This document shows, piece after piece, positions 25,916 to 34,918 of a DNA stretch of 54,836 nt. The translations under genes and the position numbers were made by a program. Within the stretch, counting starts at the first letter, position 1. Each line of letters starts with the position of its first letter. This DNA is from Vibrio owensii CAIM 1854 = LMG 25443 (lineage in GTDB: Bacteria; Pseudomonadota; Gammaproteobacteria; Enterobacterales; Vibrionaceae). The stretch lies in assembly GCF_000817815.1 (NCBI RefSeq), contig NZ_JPRD01000037.1, positions 1 through 54,836 on the forward strand, read 5' to 3'. The notes under the pieces are model-generated. The model made no database searches. It was not told where the DNA came from and saw nothing but the letters and a program-made list of their open reading frames with translations.

Positions 25916-26836
25916 TTGAGCGGACAAACCACCACTCGTGTTGCACCAACCAAAGCAAAATCAGGCTTTTTCTTAAGTCGTTTTAACCTACTCGATTGGG
26001 TACTGCTTGCCATCTGCGCGTTGGCTGGGGTTTGGCTCTATCATCGTTCTACCGTTGGCGTTAACTACATCTGGCATTGGAAAGAAACAATCGACCTCTT
26101 GTTCACTCCAAGAGCAGATGGCGGCTTGCCGTATTTCTTCCAAGGTCTAATCTCAACACTACGCTTAAGCCTTTGGGGCATCATCTTTGCTCTGGTATTA
26201 GGTACATTGCTTGGGTTAGCACGTTTTTCAGATACCGTTTGGTTGCGCACGCCTGCCAACGCATTTATTCAATTGGTACGAAACATTCCACCTTTGGTGT
26301 TCGTATTCATCTTCTACTTTTTCATTTCTAACCAGTTAATCCCATTACTTGGCTTGGAAGACCTTCTCCGTAACTATCGCGGCGAACCTAACGCGGTTCA
26401 GCACTTCTTCTTTGGCCCTGCTAACCTATGGGAAAACCTTGCGTCCGGTGTGCTTTGTGTGGGTTTGCTCTCTTCTGCCTACATTGCTGAAGTGGTTCGT
26501 GCCGGTTTGCAGAGCGTCGATAAAGGCCAGTGGGAAGCGGCTGACTCGCTTGGTCTATCTCGTTGGGTGAAATACCGTTTCATCATCGCGCCACAGGTAC
26601 TAAAAGCGATTACACCGGCACTTGCAGGACAAACCATTTCACTGGTTAAAGACACCTCTATCGTTTCGCTGATCTCAATTCAAGAAATGACCTTTGTCGG
26701 CACAGAGATGGCGAACTCATCAGGCTACATTTTCGAAATCTGGCTAATTGTTGGCTTCGTTTACTTCCTGATTTGTTTCGGTCTATCAATGTTTTTTAGA
26801 TACATCGAGAAAAAATCGGAATCTATTTCAAATTAA
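25916..26836 (+). CDS. Polar amino-acid ABC transporter, permease 2
   Basis: A 306-residue HisM/GlnP-type permease. An N-terminal cytoplasmic stretch precedes helix 1 (LLDWVLLAICALAGVWLY); the core has IQLVRNIPPLVFVFIFYFF and the EAA loop WEAADSLGLSRWVKYRFIIAPQ (about 201-222). The start is a TTG at 25916, supported by GGAG 7 nt upstream; the next in-frame ATG is far inside. It completes the transporter with the genes from 23467. It follows the binding-protein gene after a terminator-like hairpin, and it probably forms the heterodimeric channel with permease 1. Confidence 0.92.
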   Translation: MSGQTTTRVAPTKAKSGFFLSRFNLLDWVLLAICALAGVWLYHRSTVGVNYIWHWKETIDLLFTPRADGGLPYFFQGLISTLRLSLWGIIFALVLGTLLGLARFSDTVWLRTPANAFIQLVRNIPPLVFVFIFYFFISNQLIPLLGLEDLLRNYRGEPNAVQHFFFGPANLWENLASGVLCVGLLSSAYIAEVVRAGLQSVDKGQWEAADSLGLSRWVKYRFIIAPQVLKAITPALAGQTISLVKDTSIVSLISIQEMTFVGTEMANSSGYIFEIWLIVGFVYFLICFGLSMFFRYIEKKSESISN

Positions 26837-26929
26837 CTCAATAGGCTTCAAAAATAAGACAGCATAGCGCTTCAAATCGGAATTCCATCCTGTTACAGTC
26901 GTTTTCATGCTAATTTTTTGGCGTTTTTC

Positions 26930-27748
26930 ATGGAGTTAAAGAAGCAGTCCGATTACGAGCAGTACATAAGGCAGGACAGCCTTGGCGAATACTACGTTGT
27001 GCTCAATCAATACACTTTCCACAGTGTTTATCAGCCTATTTTTGATAAACACCAACAAATGATCGGGATGGAAGCCCTGCTCCGTATTCGTGGTGCAGAT
27101 GGCACGAATATTCGACCGGATCTCTTCTTTGCTGATGCCAGCATCGATACTTACTTCCGACTTTGTATTGAATTTCTCTCCCGTGCGATTCATATCCGTA
27201 ACTTTGCTCGTCACTTTGCAGGTTCACCAATCAAACTGTTTCTTAACGTCATGCCACAAACCTTGCTGACGCTGACCAAAGACATAGGCTTTAAAGACAA
27301 TGGCCTGCTCTACAAACGATTGTTTGAGTTAGGTATGGAACCTTCTGATGTGGTCTTTGCAGTCGTTGAGGAATCTTGCGGCGATACAGAGCTTTTGATT
27401 CAAGCAGTGCAACTCATGAGAGCAAACGGCTTCTTGTTTGCGATTGATGATTTTGGCTCTCACCATTCAGATATGTCACGTGTTAAGCAGCTTTGCCCAG
27501 ACATCATCAAAATAGATCGCTCTTACCTACTCGATTATTGCTCTGGTGACACATTAGCGATCGCCAATGCAGTAGATCTTGCTGAAGAGATGAACGCAAA
27601 AGTGGTCATCGAAGGTGTCGAAGAAAATACACAGCTTTCAGCGATGCAAGCACTAAACTTGGATTACTACCAAGGCTTTTATCTTGCGAAACCAAACTCG
27701 ATTCACCATTGGACTGAGCAAAAAGAAACAGCCAAAGTGTTACATTAA
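26930..27748 (+). CDS. EAL-domain protein with one missing metal ligand
   Basis: A 272-residue stand-alone EAL protein, paralogous to the one at 2567-3355. Conserved: E48 (GMEALLR), N106 (LFLNVMP), D173-D174 (IDDFG), K194 (IIKID), E229 (EGVE) and Q248 (YQGF). The segment equivalent to ELTE reads AVVE, so position 144 is Ala where a metal-binding Glu is expected, while E147 is kept. Activity may be reduced or lost, leaving c-di-GMP binding or protein contact as its role. The ATG at 26930 is preferred to the TTG at 26918, but neither has a good ribosome-binding site. The terminator at 27788 is shared with the convergent S4 gene. Confidence 0.88.
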   Translation: MELKKQSDYEQYIRQDSLGEYYVVLNQYTFHSVYQPIFDKHQQMIGMEALLRIRGADGTNIRPDLFFADASIDTYFRLCIEFLSRAIHIRNFARHFAGSPIKLFLNVMPQTLLTLTKDIGFKDNGLLYKRLFELGMEPSDVVFAVVEESCGDTELLIQAVQLMRANGFLFAIDDFGSHHSDMSRVKQLCPDIIKIDRSYLLDYCSGDTLAIANAVDLAEEMNAKVVIEGVEENTQLSAMQALNLDYYQGFYLAKPNSIHHWTEQKETAKVLH

Positions 27749-27787
27749 ACGCGTTGCCACAGATACAGATTAAAATGTTTTAGATAC

Positions 27788-27826
27788 AAAAGCGCCGCCT
27801 AGGTTACTCACCAAGGCGGCGCTTTT
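27788..27826. terminator. Bidirectional terminator between EAL and S4-domain genes
   Basis: AAAAGCGCCGCC and GGCGGCGCTTTT pair perfectly over 12 bp, and the stem can extend inward (CTAGGT/ACCAAG) with one mismatch. It serves both convergent genes. Confidence 0.9.
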
Positions 27827-27861
27827 CTGTTTATGTCGATCTTAATATCGAAACGAATCGC

Positions 27862-28401
27862 CTAGAAGAAGTCGATAGAGTTACGACCACTCTTAGGATC
27901 GCGTGCAACCTGCGGCTTTTCCTCTTTCTTGCCTTTCTTAGCAGATTGAGACAATGCTTCTTTTTGTGCTTTACGCTCTTTATGCGCGGCTTTACGACCG
28001 GTAGATTTAGGCCCTTTAGCACTTGGTTTATCGTTCTTTTTCGAGCGAGACTTTTCTTTACGTGCCGCTTGCGCTTCTTTTTTCGCCTTCTTCTCTGCTT
28101 TTTCTTCGGCCGTTTCAGGTTCGGTTACTGGCGCGTCACATACAACAACGTAGTACTCTTGGTTAAATTCGAAGAAATCACCGTCGTACATTTTGCGACG
28201 TTTACGAGTTTCAAGCTCACCGTTTACGGCAACGTAACCTTCTTCGATGATGTGTTTTGCTTCACCACCACCACTCACCAAGTTCGCGATTTTGAAAAGC
28301 TTGTACAGCTCAATTGGGTGCGCGTCAACGTCGATACCGATCGCTTCGATCTCAATCTCTTCGCCTTCTAAATACTCTTCGTGTTCGTAATCTTGGGTCA
28401 T
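27862..28401 (-). CDS. S4-domain RNA-binding protein with basic tail
   Basis: A 179-residue protein. Residues about 28-85 form an S4-type RNA-binding domain like that of YbcJ (IELYKLFKIANLVSGGGEAK, then EEGYVAVNGELETRKRRKM). Before it is an acidic N-terminus; after it comes a long Lys/Ala/Glu-rich low-complexity tail (about 95-170) likely to be disordered and to bind nucleic acid. E. coli YbcJ lacks such a tail. The S4 fold suggests rRNA or tRNA binding, and the exact target is unknown. It is divergent from the endonuclease/exonuclease/phosphatase gene at 28528. Confidence 0.85.
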   Translation of the reverse strand: MTQDYEHEEYLEGEEIEIEAIGIDVDAHPIELYKLFKIANLVSGGGEAKHIIEEGYVAVNGELETRKRRKMYDGDFFEFNQEYYVVVCDAPVTEPETAEEKAEKKAKKEAQAARKEKSRSKKNDKPSAKGPKSTGRKAAHKERKAQKEALSQSAKKGKKEEKPQVARDPKSGRNSIDFF

Positions 28402-28527
28402 GTTCGTTACTCATTTTTCTTGATGAACGGAGTTTAAACGGAATGCGTACAAATAGAAACGTGATCTTCACTCATCTTGTCCAATTGGGTATATACTCAC
28501 CCAATAACTCCTTGAACGAGCGATATT

Positions 28528-29481
28528 TTGTCTAATAAGAACCACATTACCTTTGCCACCGCCAACCTGTTTAACTTTGTTGCACCACCTGGCGCGTATT
28601 ACGACTTCGAGAACATATATTCTCGCGACGATTGGCAGGACAAACTCGCTTGGACCAAATCGCAGTTCGAACAACTTAATCCCGACATCATCGGCTTGCA
28701 AGAAGTGTTCAGCATCGAAGAAACCAAAACCTTCTTTGCTGAAATGGGTTATGAACACTTTACTTGTGTCGATACGCCGCACATTGAAGGCGATTACATT
28801 TATTCTCGCCCAGTGGTTGCAGTGGCCTCGCGCTTTCCGATTGAAAGCTTTGAAGCGGTTACGTTCGATAAAGACACGCTCAATGCCTTTGGTGATATCG
28901 ACGTGCCACCTTTTAGCCGTAAACCCGTTCGTGCCTGCATTGTTCATCCAATTATTGGTCATCTCTCTGTGTACGTCACACATTTGAAGTCACAGCGCCC
29001 TGCCGATTCAACCACTCCAGAACAAGCGAGCAGACCAATTGCCCGTTGGCTATCTACGCAACAACGTGGTTGGGAAGCGGCAATGCTGCGTGACGCAATG
29101 CAAAGGCAATACGCTTTGAACCCAATGCCGACAGTATTAATGGGTGATATGAACCAAGGCATTACTTCAACCAGCGTTAACAATGTTTTGACTGAGCATT
29201 ACGGTGACAGCGTCACTGATTTACAGCTCAATGACGGATGGGAATTGCAAGTAACGCCCTCACTAGAGTCACGGCCAGCAACGCACTACCACTTTGCGAA
29301 AGGAAACGTGTTGGATTACATCTTGTTGTCGCAAGAGTTTGATGCGCATGCCGATGTATCAATAGCAGAAGTCACGAACTACCAAGTGCTGGATGCACAC
29401 TTAATCAATCCGTCTTTTGAGAGAGATAAAAACGCCAGCGACCACGCATTTGTGGCGCTGACGGTAGAAATTAAGCTTTAA
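28528..29481 (+). CDS. Endonuclease/exonuclease/phosphatase-family protein
   Basis: A 317-residue DNase I-like metal-dependent phosphoesterase: ATANLFNF at the start, GLQEVF with the metal-binding Glu, YVTHLKSQRP, the catalytic MGDMNQG, VLDYILLS and the final SDHAFVALTVE. There is no signal peptide, so it should act in the cytoplasm. The substrate could be nucleic acid, a phospholipid or a nucleotide. The start is a TTG at 28528, since no upstream ATG is in frame and the next ATG lies beyond the conserved start. Its last 11 bases overlap the 3' end of the convergent cra gene. Confidence 0.87.
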   Translation: MSNKNHITFATANLFNFVAPPGAYYDFENIYSRDDWQDKLAWTKSQFEQLNPDIIGLQEVFSIEETKTFFAEMGYEHFTCVDTPHIEGDYIYSRPVVAVASRFPIESFEAVTFDKDTLNAFGDIDVPPFSRKPVRACIVHPIIGHLSVYVTHLKSQRPADSTTPEQASRPIARWLSTQQRGWEAAMLRDAMQRQYALNPMPTVLMGDMNQGITSTSVNNVLTEHYGDSVTDLQLNDGWELQVTPSLESRPATHYHFAKGNVLDYILLSQEFDAHADVSIAEVTNYQVLDAHLINPSFERDKNASDHAFVALTVEIKL

Positions 29482-30466
29482 CGTCGGTGTGGCGCTTTAC
29501 AATCTTACGCGGAATCAACTCTACACCCGCTTTATAGCGTTTGGCTGAGGCATTAAGCGCCAACTCCATTGCGCTGTCGGCGATCAGCTCAAACTGCTGT
29601 GGAAGAGAGTTGATTTTGATTGGAAGAAAATCGAGCAAGCGGTTATCACCAAACGTGGCCAAACGTACTTTGCCCATCAACTCTGGCTTTTCTAACATCA
29701 CATCCAATACGCCTTCTAATAAGGTGTAAGACATGGTCACCACAGCATCTGGCAGCTTGCCATTTGCAATCCAACCTTCGAGTACCCTCTTGCCTTCTTC
29801 TCGGGAGAAGTGCTGACCATAGCCAACCAAAACGCCAGTGCTACCTTGCTGGCAAGCCGAACGGAAACCAAGTTCACGCTCTTTAGAGACTTGCAGTTCT
29901 TCTAACGCACCAATCAAACCAATCGAATCAATCTCTGAAGACAATACCGATTCGGTTAACTCAAACGCCGCATCAAAATCTTCGCTGATCACACAACAAA
30001 AGTGCTCATCATCCATAGGACGGTCAAGTGCGATAACGGGCGTACCCGAGTTTTGCAGCTTGAGATAATACTCGCTCGCTGCTGGCATACTGCTCGCAAC
30101 GAATAGCGCATCAATACGACGACTCACAAGCGCCTCTGCAACCTTTTGCTCCGTTTGCGGATCATCATCAGAACAGCCAATCAAAATTTGGTAGCCTGCT
30201 TTACGCGAGTTCTGTTCAATCAGCTTTGCTAAACGTGCGTAACTGGTGTTCTCTAAATCTGGAATGATCAAACCGAACGAACGTGAGTTGCCCGCTCTTA
30301 AAGAAGATGCTGCGTGATCCGGTTTGTAATTGTACTGCTCAACCACCGCCATGACTTTCTTTTGAGTCTTTTCGCTGATGCGGTATTTCTGCGCTTTTCC
30401 GTTAATCACATAGCTTGCCGTGGTCTTTGAAACCCCAGCTAATTTCGCTATTTCATCCAGTGTCAT
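29471..30466 (-). CDS. cra: LacI-family fructose repressor Cra (FruR)
   Basis: A 331-residue regulator. The N-terminal LacI helix-turn-helix reads MTLDEIAKLAGVSKTTASYV with the family-typical INGKAQKYRIS next, then the hinge, then a periplasmic-binding-like sensor (FGLIIPDLENTSYARLAKL, ALDRPMDDEHFCCVI). Cra binds TGAAWCGWTTCA-like operators and is released by fructose 1-phosphate. It is divergent from fruBKA, and three such operators lie between them, one overlapping a TATAAT on the cra side, so autoregulation is likely. Confidence 0.95.
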   Translation of the reverse strand: MTLDEIAKLAGVSKTTASYVINGKAQKYRISEKTQKKVMAVVEQYNYKPDHAASSLRAGNSRSFGLIIPDLENTSYARLAKLIEQNSRKAGYQILIGCSDDDPQTEQKVAEALVSRRIDALFVASSMPAASEYYLKLQNSGTPVIALDRPMDDEHFCCVISEDFDAAFELTESVLSSEIDSIGLIGALEELQVSKERELGFRSACQQGSTGVLVGYGQHFSREEGKRVLEGWIANGKLPDAVVTMSYTLLEGVLDVMLEKPELMGKVRLATFGDNRLLDFLPIKINSLPQQFELIADSAMELALNASAKRYKAGVELIPRKIVKRHTDVKA

Positions 30467-30538
30467 ATTCTAAGCCCTATTCTGTGCGCGGGATCATATT
30501 AATACATCAACGATCCTTCGATAAGTTGAATTATATGC

Positions 30539-30550
30539 TGAACCGATTCA
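30539..30550. promoter_or_regulatory. Cra operator 1
   Basis: TGAACCGATTCA, one base from the symmetric TGAATCGATTCA, flanked by GC and GT. On the minus strand TATAAT follows 3 bases later, so a bound Cra would cover the cra promoter. Confidence 0.85.
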
Positions 30551-30560
30551 GTATAAAAGC

Positions 30561-30572
30561 TGAAAGGATTCA
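30561..30572. promoter_or_regulatory. Cra operator 2
   Basis: TGAAAGGATTCA, flanked by GC on both sides as in the other copies (GC-TGAA...TTCA-GC). It is 22 bases from operator 1 centre to centre, about two helical turns. Confidence 0.8.
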
Positions 30573-30641
30573 GCAAAACTCAAAAATTGACGAGAATCAC
30601 CAAAATCAAGCAATAGCGTCTCCCTTTACTAGGCTTTAAAA

Positions 30642-30665
30642 ACACTGAGACACTGAGACACTGAG
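30642..30665 (+). repeat. Three tandem ACACTGAG units in the cra-fru intergenic region
   Basis: Exactly three 8-bp copies of ACACTGAG between Cra operators 2 and 3. Slippage would change operator spacing in 8-bp steps, roughly three quarters of a helical turn. There is no ORF over it. The remaining sequence from 30467 to 30900 is AT-rich leader. Confidence 0.8.
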
Positions 30666-30726
30666 TGGTTAAGTTTCGATTTTAAAAACAGTTTCGCTGA
30701 GTGTTTTAAAAAATTTGACCAAGTGC

Positions 30727-30738
30727 TGAATCGATTCA
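30727..30738. promoter_or_regulatory. Cra operator 3, fru promoter side
   Basis: Perfect palindrome TGAATCGATTCA, flanked by GC/GT. A TTGACC at 30715-30720 lies 6 bases upstream, so it can be the -35 of the fru promoter with the operator in the spacer, which fits direct repression. Confidence 0.88.
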
Positions 30739-30900
30739 GTTTCTTTTGTTCAGCAAATTGTTGTTAAGCAAAACCGTCTCGAATAGAGAAATGACGAACA
30801 AAGACACGTTCAGCAACCATAGATAAACGGCGTTACGCAAACAAAGTACTGCGTAGCCAAGATGAATTAGAAATAGATACCTTAAGGCTGGAGAAGCACC

Positions 30901-32034
30901 ATGCTTAAGCTAAGTAAGAACGACATTACCCTATCTCAATCCGCTACAGATAAGTTTGAAGCGATCAAAAGCATCGCTCAGAGCCTGACAGACAAAGGTC
31001 TGGTTGAACAAGGCTATGTAGAAGGCATGCTAAACCGTGAAAACCAGAACTCTACGTTTCTAGGTAACGGTATCGCGATTCCACACGGCACAACTGACAC
31101 GCGCTCAATGGTGAAAACTACGGGTGTTGCTGTTCACCACTTCCCAGAAGGCGTTGAATGGGGCGACGGCAACACAGTTTACGTTGCTATCGGTATTGCA
31201 GCGAAATCAGACGAGCACTTAGGCATTCTTAAGCAACTAACAAAAGTATTGGGTGCGGACGGCGTTGAAGAGCGTCTACGCAATGCGAAAAACGAAGACG
31301 ACATCATTGCCCTACTTCACGGCGACGTTCAGCTAGAAGCGGATTTCGATGCTTCTCTCATTCAACTGCTATTCCCAGCAAGTGACATGATTCAAATGAG
31401 CGCGGTTGCCGGCGGCCTACTTAAAAACACTGGTTGTGCAGGTACGGAGTTCGTTGCAGACCTAGTAACGAAAACGCCAACGCATCTAGGCCAAGGTCTA
31501 TGGCTTGTTGGTAGTGATAAACAAGTAACTCGCACTGGCGTTTCTTTTGTATCAACAGCCAATGATTGTGAGTTCGAAGGCGAGAAAGTGCGTGCTCTAG
31601 TTGCATTTGCAGCTTGCAACAACGCTCACCAATCTATCCTTAGCACGATTTCAAAGCTTGTGTTTAACAACGAACACAGCAAATTACTTGATGCTTCTGC
31701 TGAACAGATCCTTGCACTGTTCAAAGGCGAAGAAATGGCAACAGAAGCAGCTGAAGATGGCAACACAGCAATCTTCAAGATCAAAAACGCTCACGGCCTA
31801 CACGCTCGTCCAGGCGCAATGCTAGTAGCAGAAGCGAAGAAGTTCGAATCTACCATTCGTGTGGCAAACCTAGATGGCGATGGCAAAGCGGTAAACGCGA
31901 AGAGCCTAATGAAAGTTATCGCGCTAGGCGTGAAACACGGTCACCAGCTTCAATTCTCTGCTGAAGGTCCAGATGCTGCACAAGCACTTGAATCAATCGG
32001 CAAAGCAATCGCATCTGGTCTTGGCGAAGGTTAA
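30901..32034 (+). CDS. fruB: Fructose PTS EIIA-HPr fusion (FPr/DTP)
   Basis: A 377-residue cytoplasmic diphosphoryl-transfer protein. The N-terminal EIIA-fructose domain has its phospho-His at 62 (GNGIAIPHGTTDTR); a central linker region follows; the C-terminal HPr-like domain has its phospho-His at 301 (NAHGLHARPGAML). It takes phosphate from enzyme I and passes it to FruA. GGAG precedes the ATG. It is the first gene of fruBKA, 11 bases before fruK, under Cra control. Confidence 0.96.
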   Translation: MLKLSKNDITLSQSATDKFEAIKSIAQSLTDKGLVEQGYVEGMLNRENQNSTFLGNGIAIPHGTTDTRSMVKTTGVAVHHFPEGVEWGDGNTVYVAIGIAAKSDEHLGILKQLTKVLGADGVEERLRNAKNEDDIIALLHGDVQLEADFDASLIQLLFPASDMIQMSAVAGGLLKNTGCAGTEFVADLVTKTPTHLGQGLWLVGSDKQVTRTGVSFVSTANDCEFEGEKVRALVAFAACNNAHQSILSTISKLVFNNEHSKLLDASAEQILALFKGEEMATEAAEDGNTAIFKIKNAHGLHARPGAMLVAEAKKFESTIRVANLDGDGKAVNAKSLMKVIALGVKHGHQLQFSAEGPDAAQALESIGKAIASGLGEG

Positions 32035-32045
32035 GGGGCGAGAGA

Positions 32046-33020
32046 ATGACAGTATTGAAAACAAACAAAGTCGTTACCATCACGCTTAACCCTGCCCTTG
32101 ATCTAACAGGTTCGCTGGAATCAATCAAAGTAGGTTCTGTAAGCCTAGTTGAAAAGAGCAACCTACACGCGGCAGGTAAAGGCGTAAACGTAGCGAAAGT
32201 ACTAAGTGACCTAGGTGCTGACGTAACAGTGACGGGCTTTCTTGGCAAAGACAACCCAGAGCTGTTCCACCAGCTATTTAGCGATATCAAGGTTAAAAAT
32301 GAGTTCGTTGAAGTCGAAGGCGCAACTCGCATCAACGTGAAATTGGTCGAAGCAGATGGCCAAGTGAGCGACATCAACTTCCCTGGCGTTCAAGCTACGG
32401 CAGAAGAAATCGCGCGCTTTGAAGAAACCCTATTCCGCCTTGCAGAAACACACGATTACTTTGTATTGGCAGGCAGCCTACCGGGCGGCATTACTGCAGA
32501 GCAATGCGCAGCATGGATTGAGAAGCTGCATCAGCAAGGCAAGAAAGTCTTGTTCGATAGCAGCAAAGCGGCACTACGCGCAGGCATCGACGCTCATCCT
32601 TGGTTGATCAAACCAAACGACGAAGAGCTAAGTGACTTTGTCGGCGAGCACCTTTCAACGCCAGAACAATGCCAAGAAGCAGCGCAAACGCTAAGCGATA
32701 AAGGCATTGAGAACATCGTGGTTTCTATGGGTGCAGACGGCGTGATGTGGCTGAACCAAGGCGAATGGTTACGTGCTCAACCACCACGAATGAATGTAGT
32801 AAGCACCGTTGGCGCTGGCGATACGCTTGTTGCTGGCTTGTGCTGGGGTCACATGCAAGTGATGCCGAAAAACGATTTACTGCGCTTCGCTACCGCGCTT
32901 TCTGCCCTAGCAGTAAGCCAAGTTGGCGTTGGCCTAACCAGTCAGGAAGAACTGGAGAACATCAAGCTCCAAACGCAAGTAACCGAGCTTTACCCTAATA
33001 CGAACTTAGACAAAAACTAA
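32046..33020 (+). CDS. fruK: 1-Phosphofructokinase
   Basis: A 324-residue PfkB-family kinase that turns fructose 1-phosphate into fructose 1,6-bisphosphate in the cytoplasm. The family start reads TITLNPALDLTG, with AGKGVNVAKVLSDLGADV next, and the catalytic loop is STVGAGDTLVAGL near residue 255. It thereby removes the Cra inducer. AAGGGG precedes the ATG. It lies between fruB and fruA with gaps of 11 and 19 bases. Confidence 0.96.
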   Translation: MTVLKTNKVVTITLNPALDLTGSLESIKVGSVSLVEKSNLHAAGKGVNVAKVLSDLGADVTVTGFLGKDNPELFHQLFSDIKVKNEFVEVEGATRINVKLVEADGQVSDINFPGVQATAEEIARFEETLFRLAETHDYFVLAGSLPGGITAEQCAAWIEKLHQQGKKVLFDSSKAALRAGIDAHPWLIKPNDEELSDFVGEHLSTPEQCQEAAQTLSDKGIENIVVSMGADGVMWLNQGEWLRAQPPRMNVVSTVGAGDTLVAGLCWGHMQVMPKNDLLRFATALSALAVSQVGVGLTSQEELENIKLQTQVTELYPNTNLDKN

Positions 33021-33039
33021 GGAACAGAAGGTTATCAGT

Positions 33040-34785
33040 ATGAATATTGCCATTATTACAGCTTGTCCAAGTGGTGTTGCGAACAGCATCATTGCGGCAG
33101 GTCTACTAGAACAAGCAGCGGCGAAGCTGGGTTGGAACGCAAAGATTGAATGCCAATCAAGCGTGGTTGAACCAACACTGCTGACAGACGCTGACATTGA
33201 ACAAGCAGAAGCGATCGTAATTGCGGCTAACACTCCAGTTGATACTTCTCGTTTCGTAGGTAAAAAAGTCTACCAAGCAGATATCAGCACCGTAGCGAAA
33301 GACGCACCCGCTTTCTTACAAACTGCGGTTGAAAGTGCAGCAACGCTAGAGCAAGCAACCACAGTCGCGGCACAAGTAGCAGCACCAGCAGAAAGCGCCT
33401 CTGCAACTAAAAAGATTGTTGCTATCACTGCATGTCCAACCGGCGTTGCGCACACCTTCATGGCAGCAGAAGCGCTAGAAGAAGAAGGCAAACGTCGTGG
33501 TCACCAAATCAAAGTGGAAACACGTGGCTCAGTAGGTGCGAAAAACCAACTGACTGACCAAGAAATCGCAGACGCAGATTTGGTCATCATCGCAGCAGAT
33601 ATCGAAGTACCTCTTGACCGCTTTAACGGCAAGAAGATGTACCGCACCAAAACAGGTCCAGCTCTAAAGAAAACAGCGGAAGAAATGGACAAAGCGTTTG
33701 AACAAGCAAGCGTATACCAACACTCTGGCTCTTCTAGTGCATCATCAGCGACAGAAGAAAAGAAAGGCGCGTACAAACACCTAATGACAGGTGTGTCTCA
33801 CATGCTTCCAGTTGTGGTTGCCGGTGGTTTGATCATCGCCCTATCCTTCGTATTTGGTATCGAAGCGTTTAAAGAAGAAGGCACGCTAGCAGCAGCGCTA
33901 ATGAACATCGGTGGTGGCTCTGCATTCGCATTGATGATCCCAGTTCTTGCTGGTTACATCGCGTTCTCAATTGCTGACCGTCCGGGTCTGGCTCCGGGTC
34001 TCGTTGGCGGTATGCTTGCTAGTTCAACTGGTGCAGGTTTCCTTGGTGGTATCGCAGCAGGTTTCATCGCAGGTTACGCTGCTAAGTTCCTTGCTGACAA
34101 AGTAAAACTTCCACAATCAATGGAAGCACTTAAACCTATCCTTATCATCCCGTTCGTGGCGACATTGTTCACGGGGCTTGTGATGATTTACATCGTGGGT
34201 GGTCCAGTATCTGGCATCATGAGCGGCCTAACTGATTTCCTAAACAACATGGGTTCAGACAGTGCGGTTCTACTAGGTATTATCCTTGGCGCGATGATGT
34301 GTTTCGACCTAGGTGGTCCAGTAAACAAAGCCGCTTACGCATTCGGTGTAGGTCTATTGGCTTCACAAACTTACGCGCCAATGGCTGCAATCATGGCGGC
34401 GGGTATGACACCAGCGCTAGGTATGGGTCTTGCGACGTTCATTGCTAAGAACAAATTCGAGCAAAGCGAGCGTGAAGCAGGTAAAGCATCATTCGTTCTT
34501 GGTCTGTGCTTCATCTCTGAAGGTGCAATCCCATTCGCAGCGAAAGATCCAATGCGCGTAATCCCATCATGTATGGCAGGTGGTGCACTAACTGGTGCTC
34601 TATCTATGCTGTTCGGTGCAAAACTGATGGCACCACACGGTGGTTTGTTCGTACTGCTTATCCCTAACGCAATCTCACCAGTGCTAATGTACTTGGTAGC
34701 AATTGCAGCAGGTACAGCGGTAACAGGTTTCACTTACGCGTTCCTAAAGAACAAAGCAGAAGCGAAACAAGAAGCAGCTGCTTAA
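33040..34785 (+). CDS. fruA: Fructose PTS transporter EIIB'BC
   Basis: A 581-residue fructose permease. It begins with a vestigial EIIB' domain (ITACPSGVANS, Cys9), then the active EIIB domain (ITACPTGVAHTF, phospho-Cys132), an Ala/Ser linker, and an EIIC membrane domain of about 8-10 helices (from about 245; LMTGVSHMLPVVVAGG, then GAMMCFDLGGPVNKAAY and SEGAIPFAAKDP). It imports fructose as fructose 1-phosphate. AAGGAACAGAAGG lies upstream of the ATG. It is the last gene of the operon and is followed by a terminator. Confidence 0.96.
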   Translation: MNIAIITACPSGVANSIIAAGLLEQAAAKLGWNAKIECQSSVVEPTLLTDADIEQAEAIVIAANTPVDTSRFVGKKVYQADISTVAKDAPAFLQTAVESAATLEQATTVAAQVAAPAESASATKKIVAITACPTGVAHTFMAAEALEEEGKRRGHQIKVETRGSVGAKNQLTDQEIADADLVIIAADIEVPLDRFNGKKMYRTKTGPALKKTAEEMDKAFEQASVYQHSGSSSASSATEEKKGAYKHLMTGVSHMLPVVVAGGLIIALSFVFGIEAFKEEGTLAAALMNIGGGSAFALMIPVLAGYIAFSIADRPGLAPGLVGGMLASSTGAGFLGGIAAGFIAGYAAKFLADKVKLPQSMEALKPILIIPFVATLFTGLVMIYIVGGPVSGIMSGLTDFLNNMGSDSAVLLGIILGAMMCFDLGGPVNKAAYAFGVGLLASQTYAPMAAIMAAGMTPALGMGLATFIAKNKFEQSEREAGKASFVLGLCFISEGAIPFAAKDPMRVIPSCMAGGALTGALSMLFGAKLMAPHGGLFVLLIPNAISPVLMYLVAIAAGTAVTGFTYAFLKNKAEAKQEAAA

Positions 34786-34851
34786 TCGTGACTAATTCGC
34801 TTAGATGGTTCTAAGCAACGATTAACAATGCCTCCCTCGATTTGGCATTCG

Positions 34852-34889
34852 ACACCTCCCTCTAGCCTCGGCATTGGGAGGTGTTTTTT
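34852..34889 (+). terminator. Terminator of fruBKA
   Basis: ACACCTCCC and GGGAGGTGT pair over 9 bp with a 15-base loop, then a run of T. AATGCC/GGCATT arms nearby give alternative pairings. Confidence 0.82.
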
Positions 34890-34918
34890 ATTGAGCGATA
34901 AGCGGAATCTAACGGGCG

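Noticed and set aside
27946..28371. 141-codon ORF opposite the S4-domain gene
   Set aside because: It is an antisense shadow of the Lys-rich tail; Phe-rich translation, no ribosome-binding site.
28468..28987. 171-codon minus-strand ORF opposite the phosphoesterase gene
   Set aside because: It overlaps the well-supported gene at 28528 and shows no family features.
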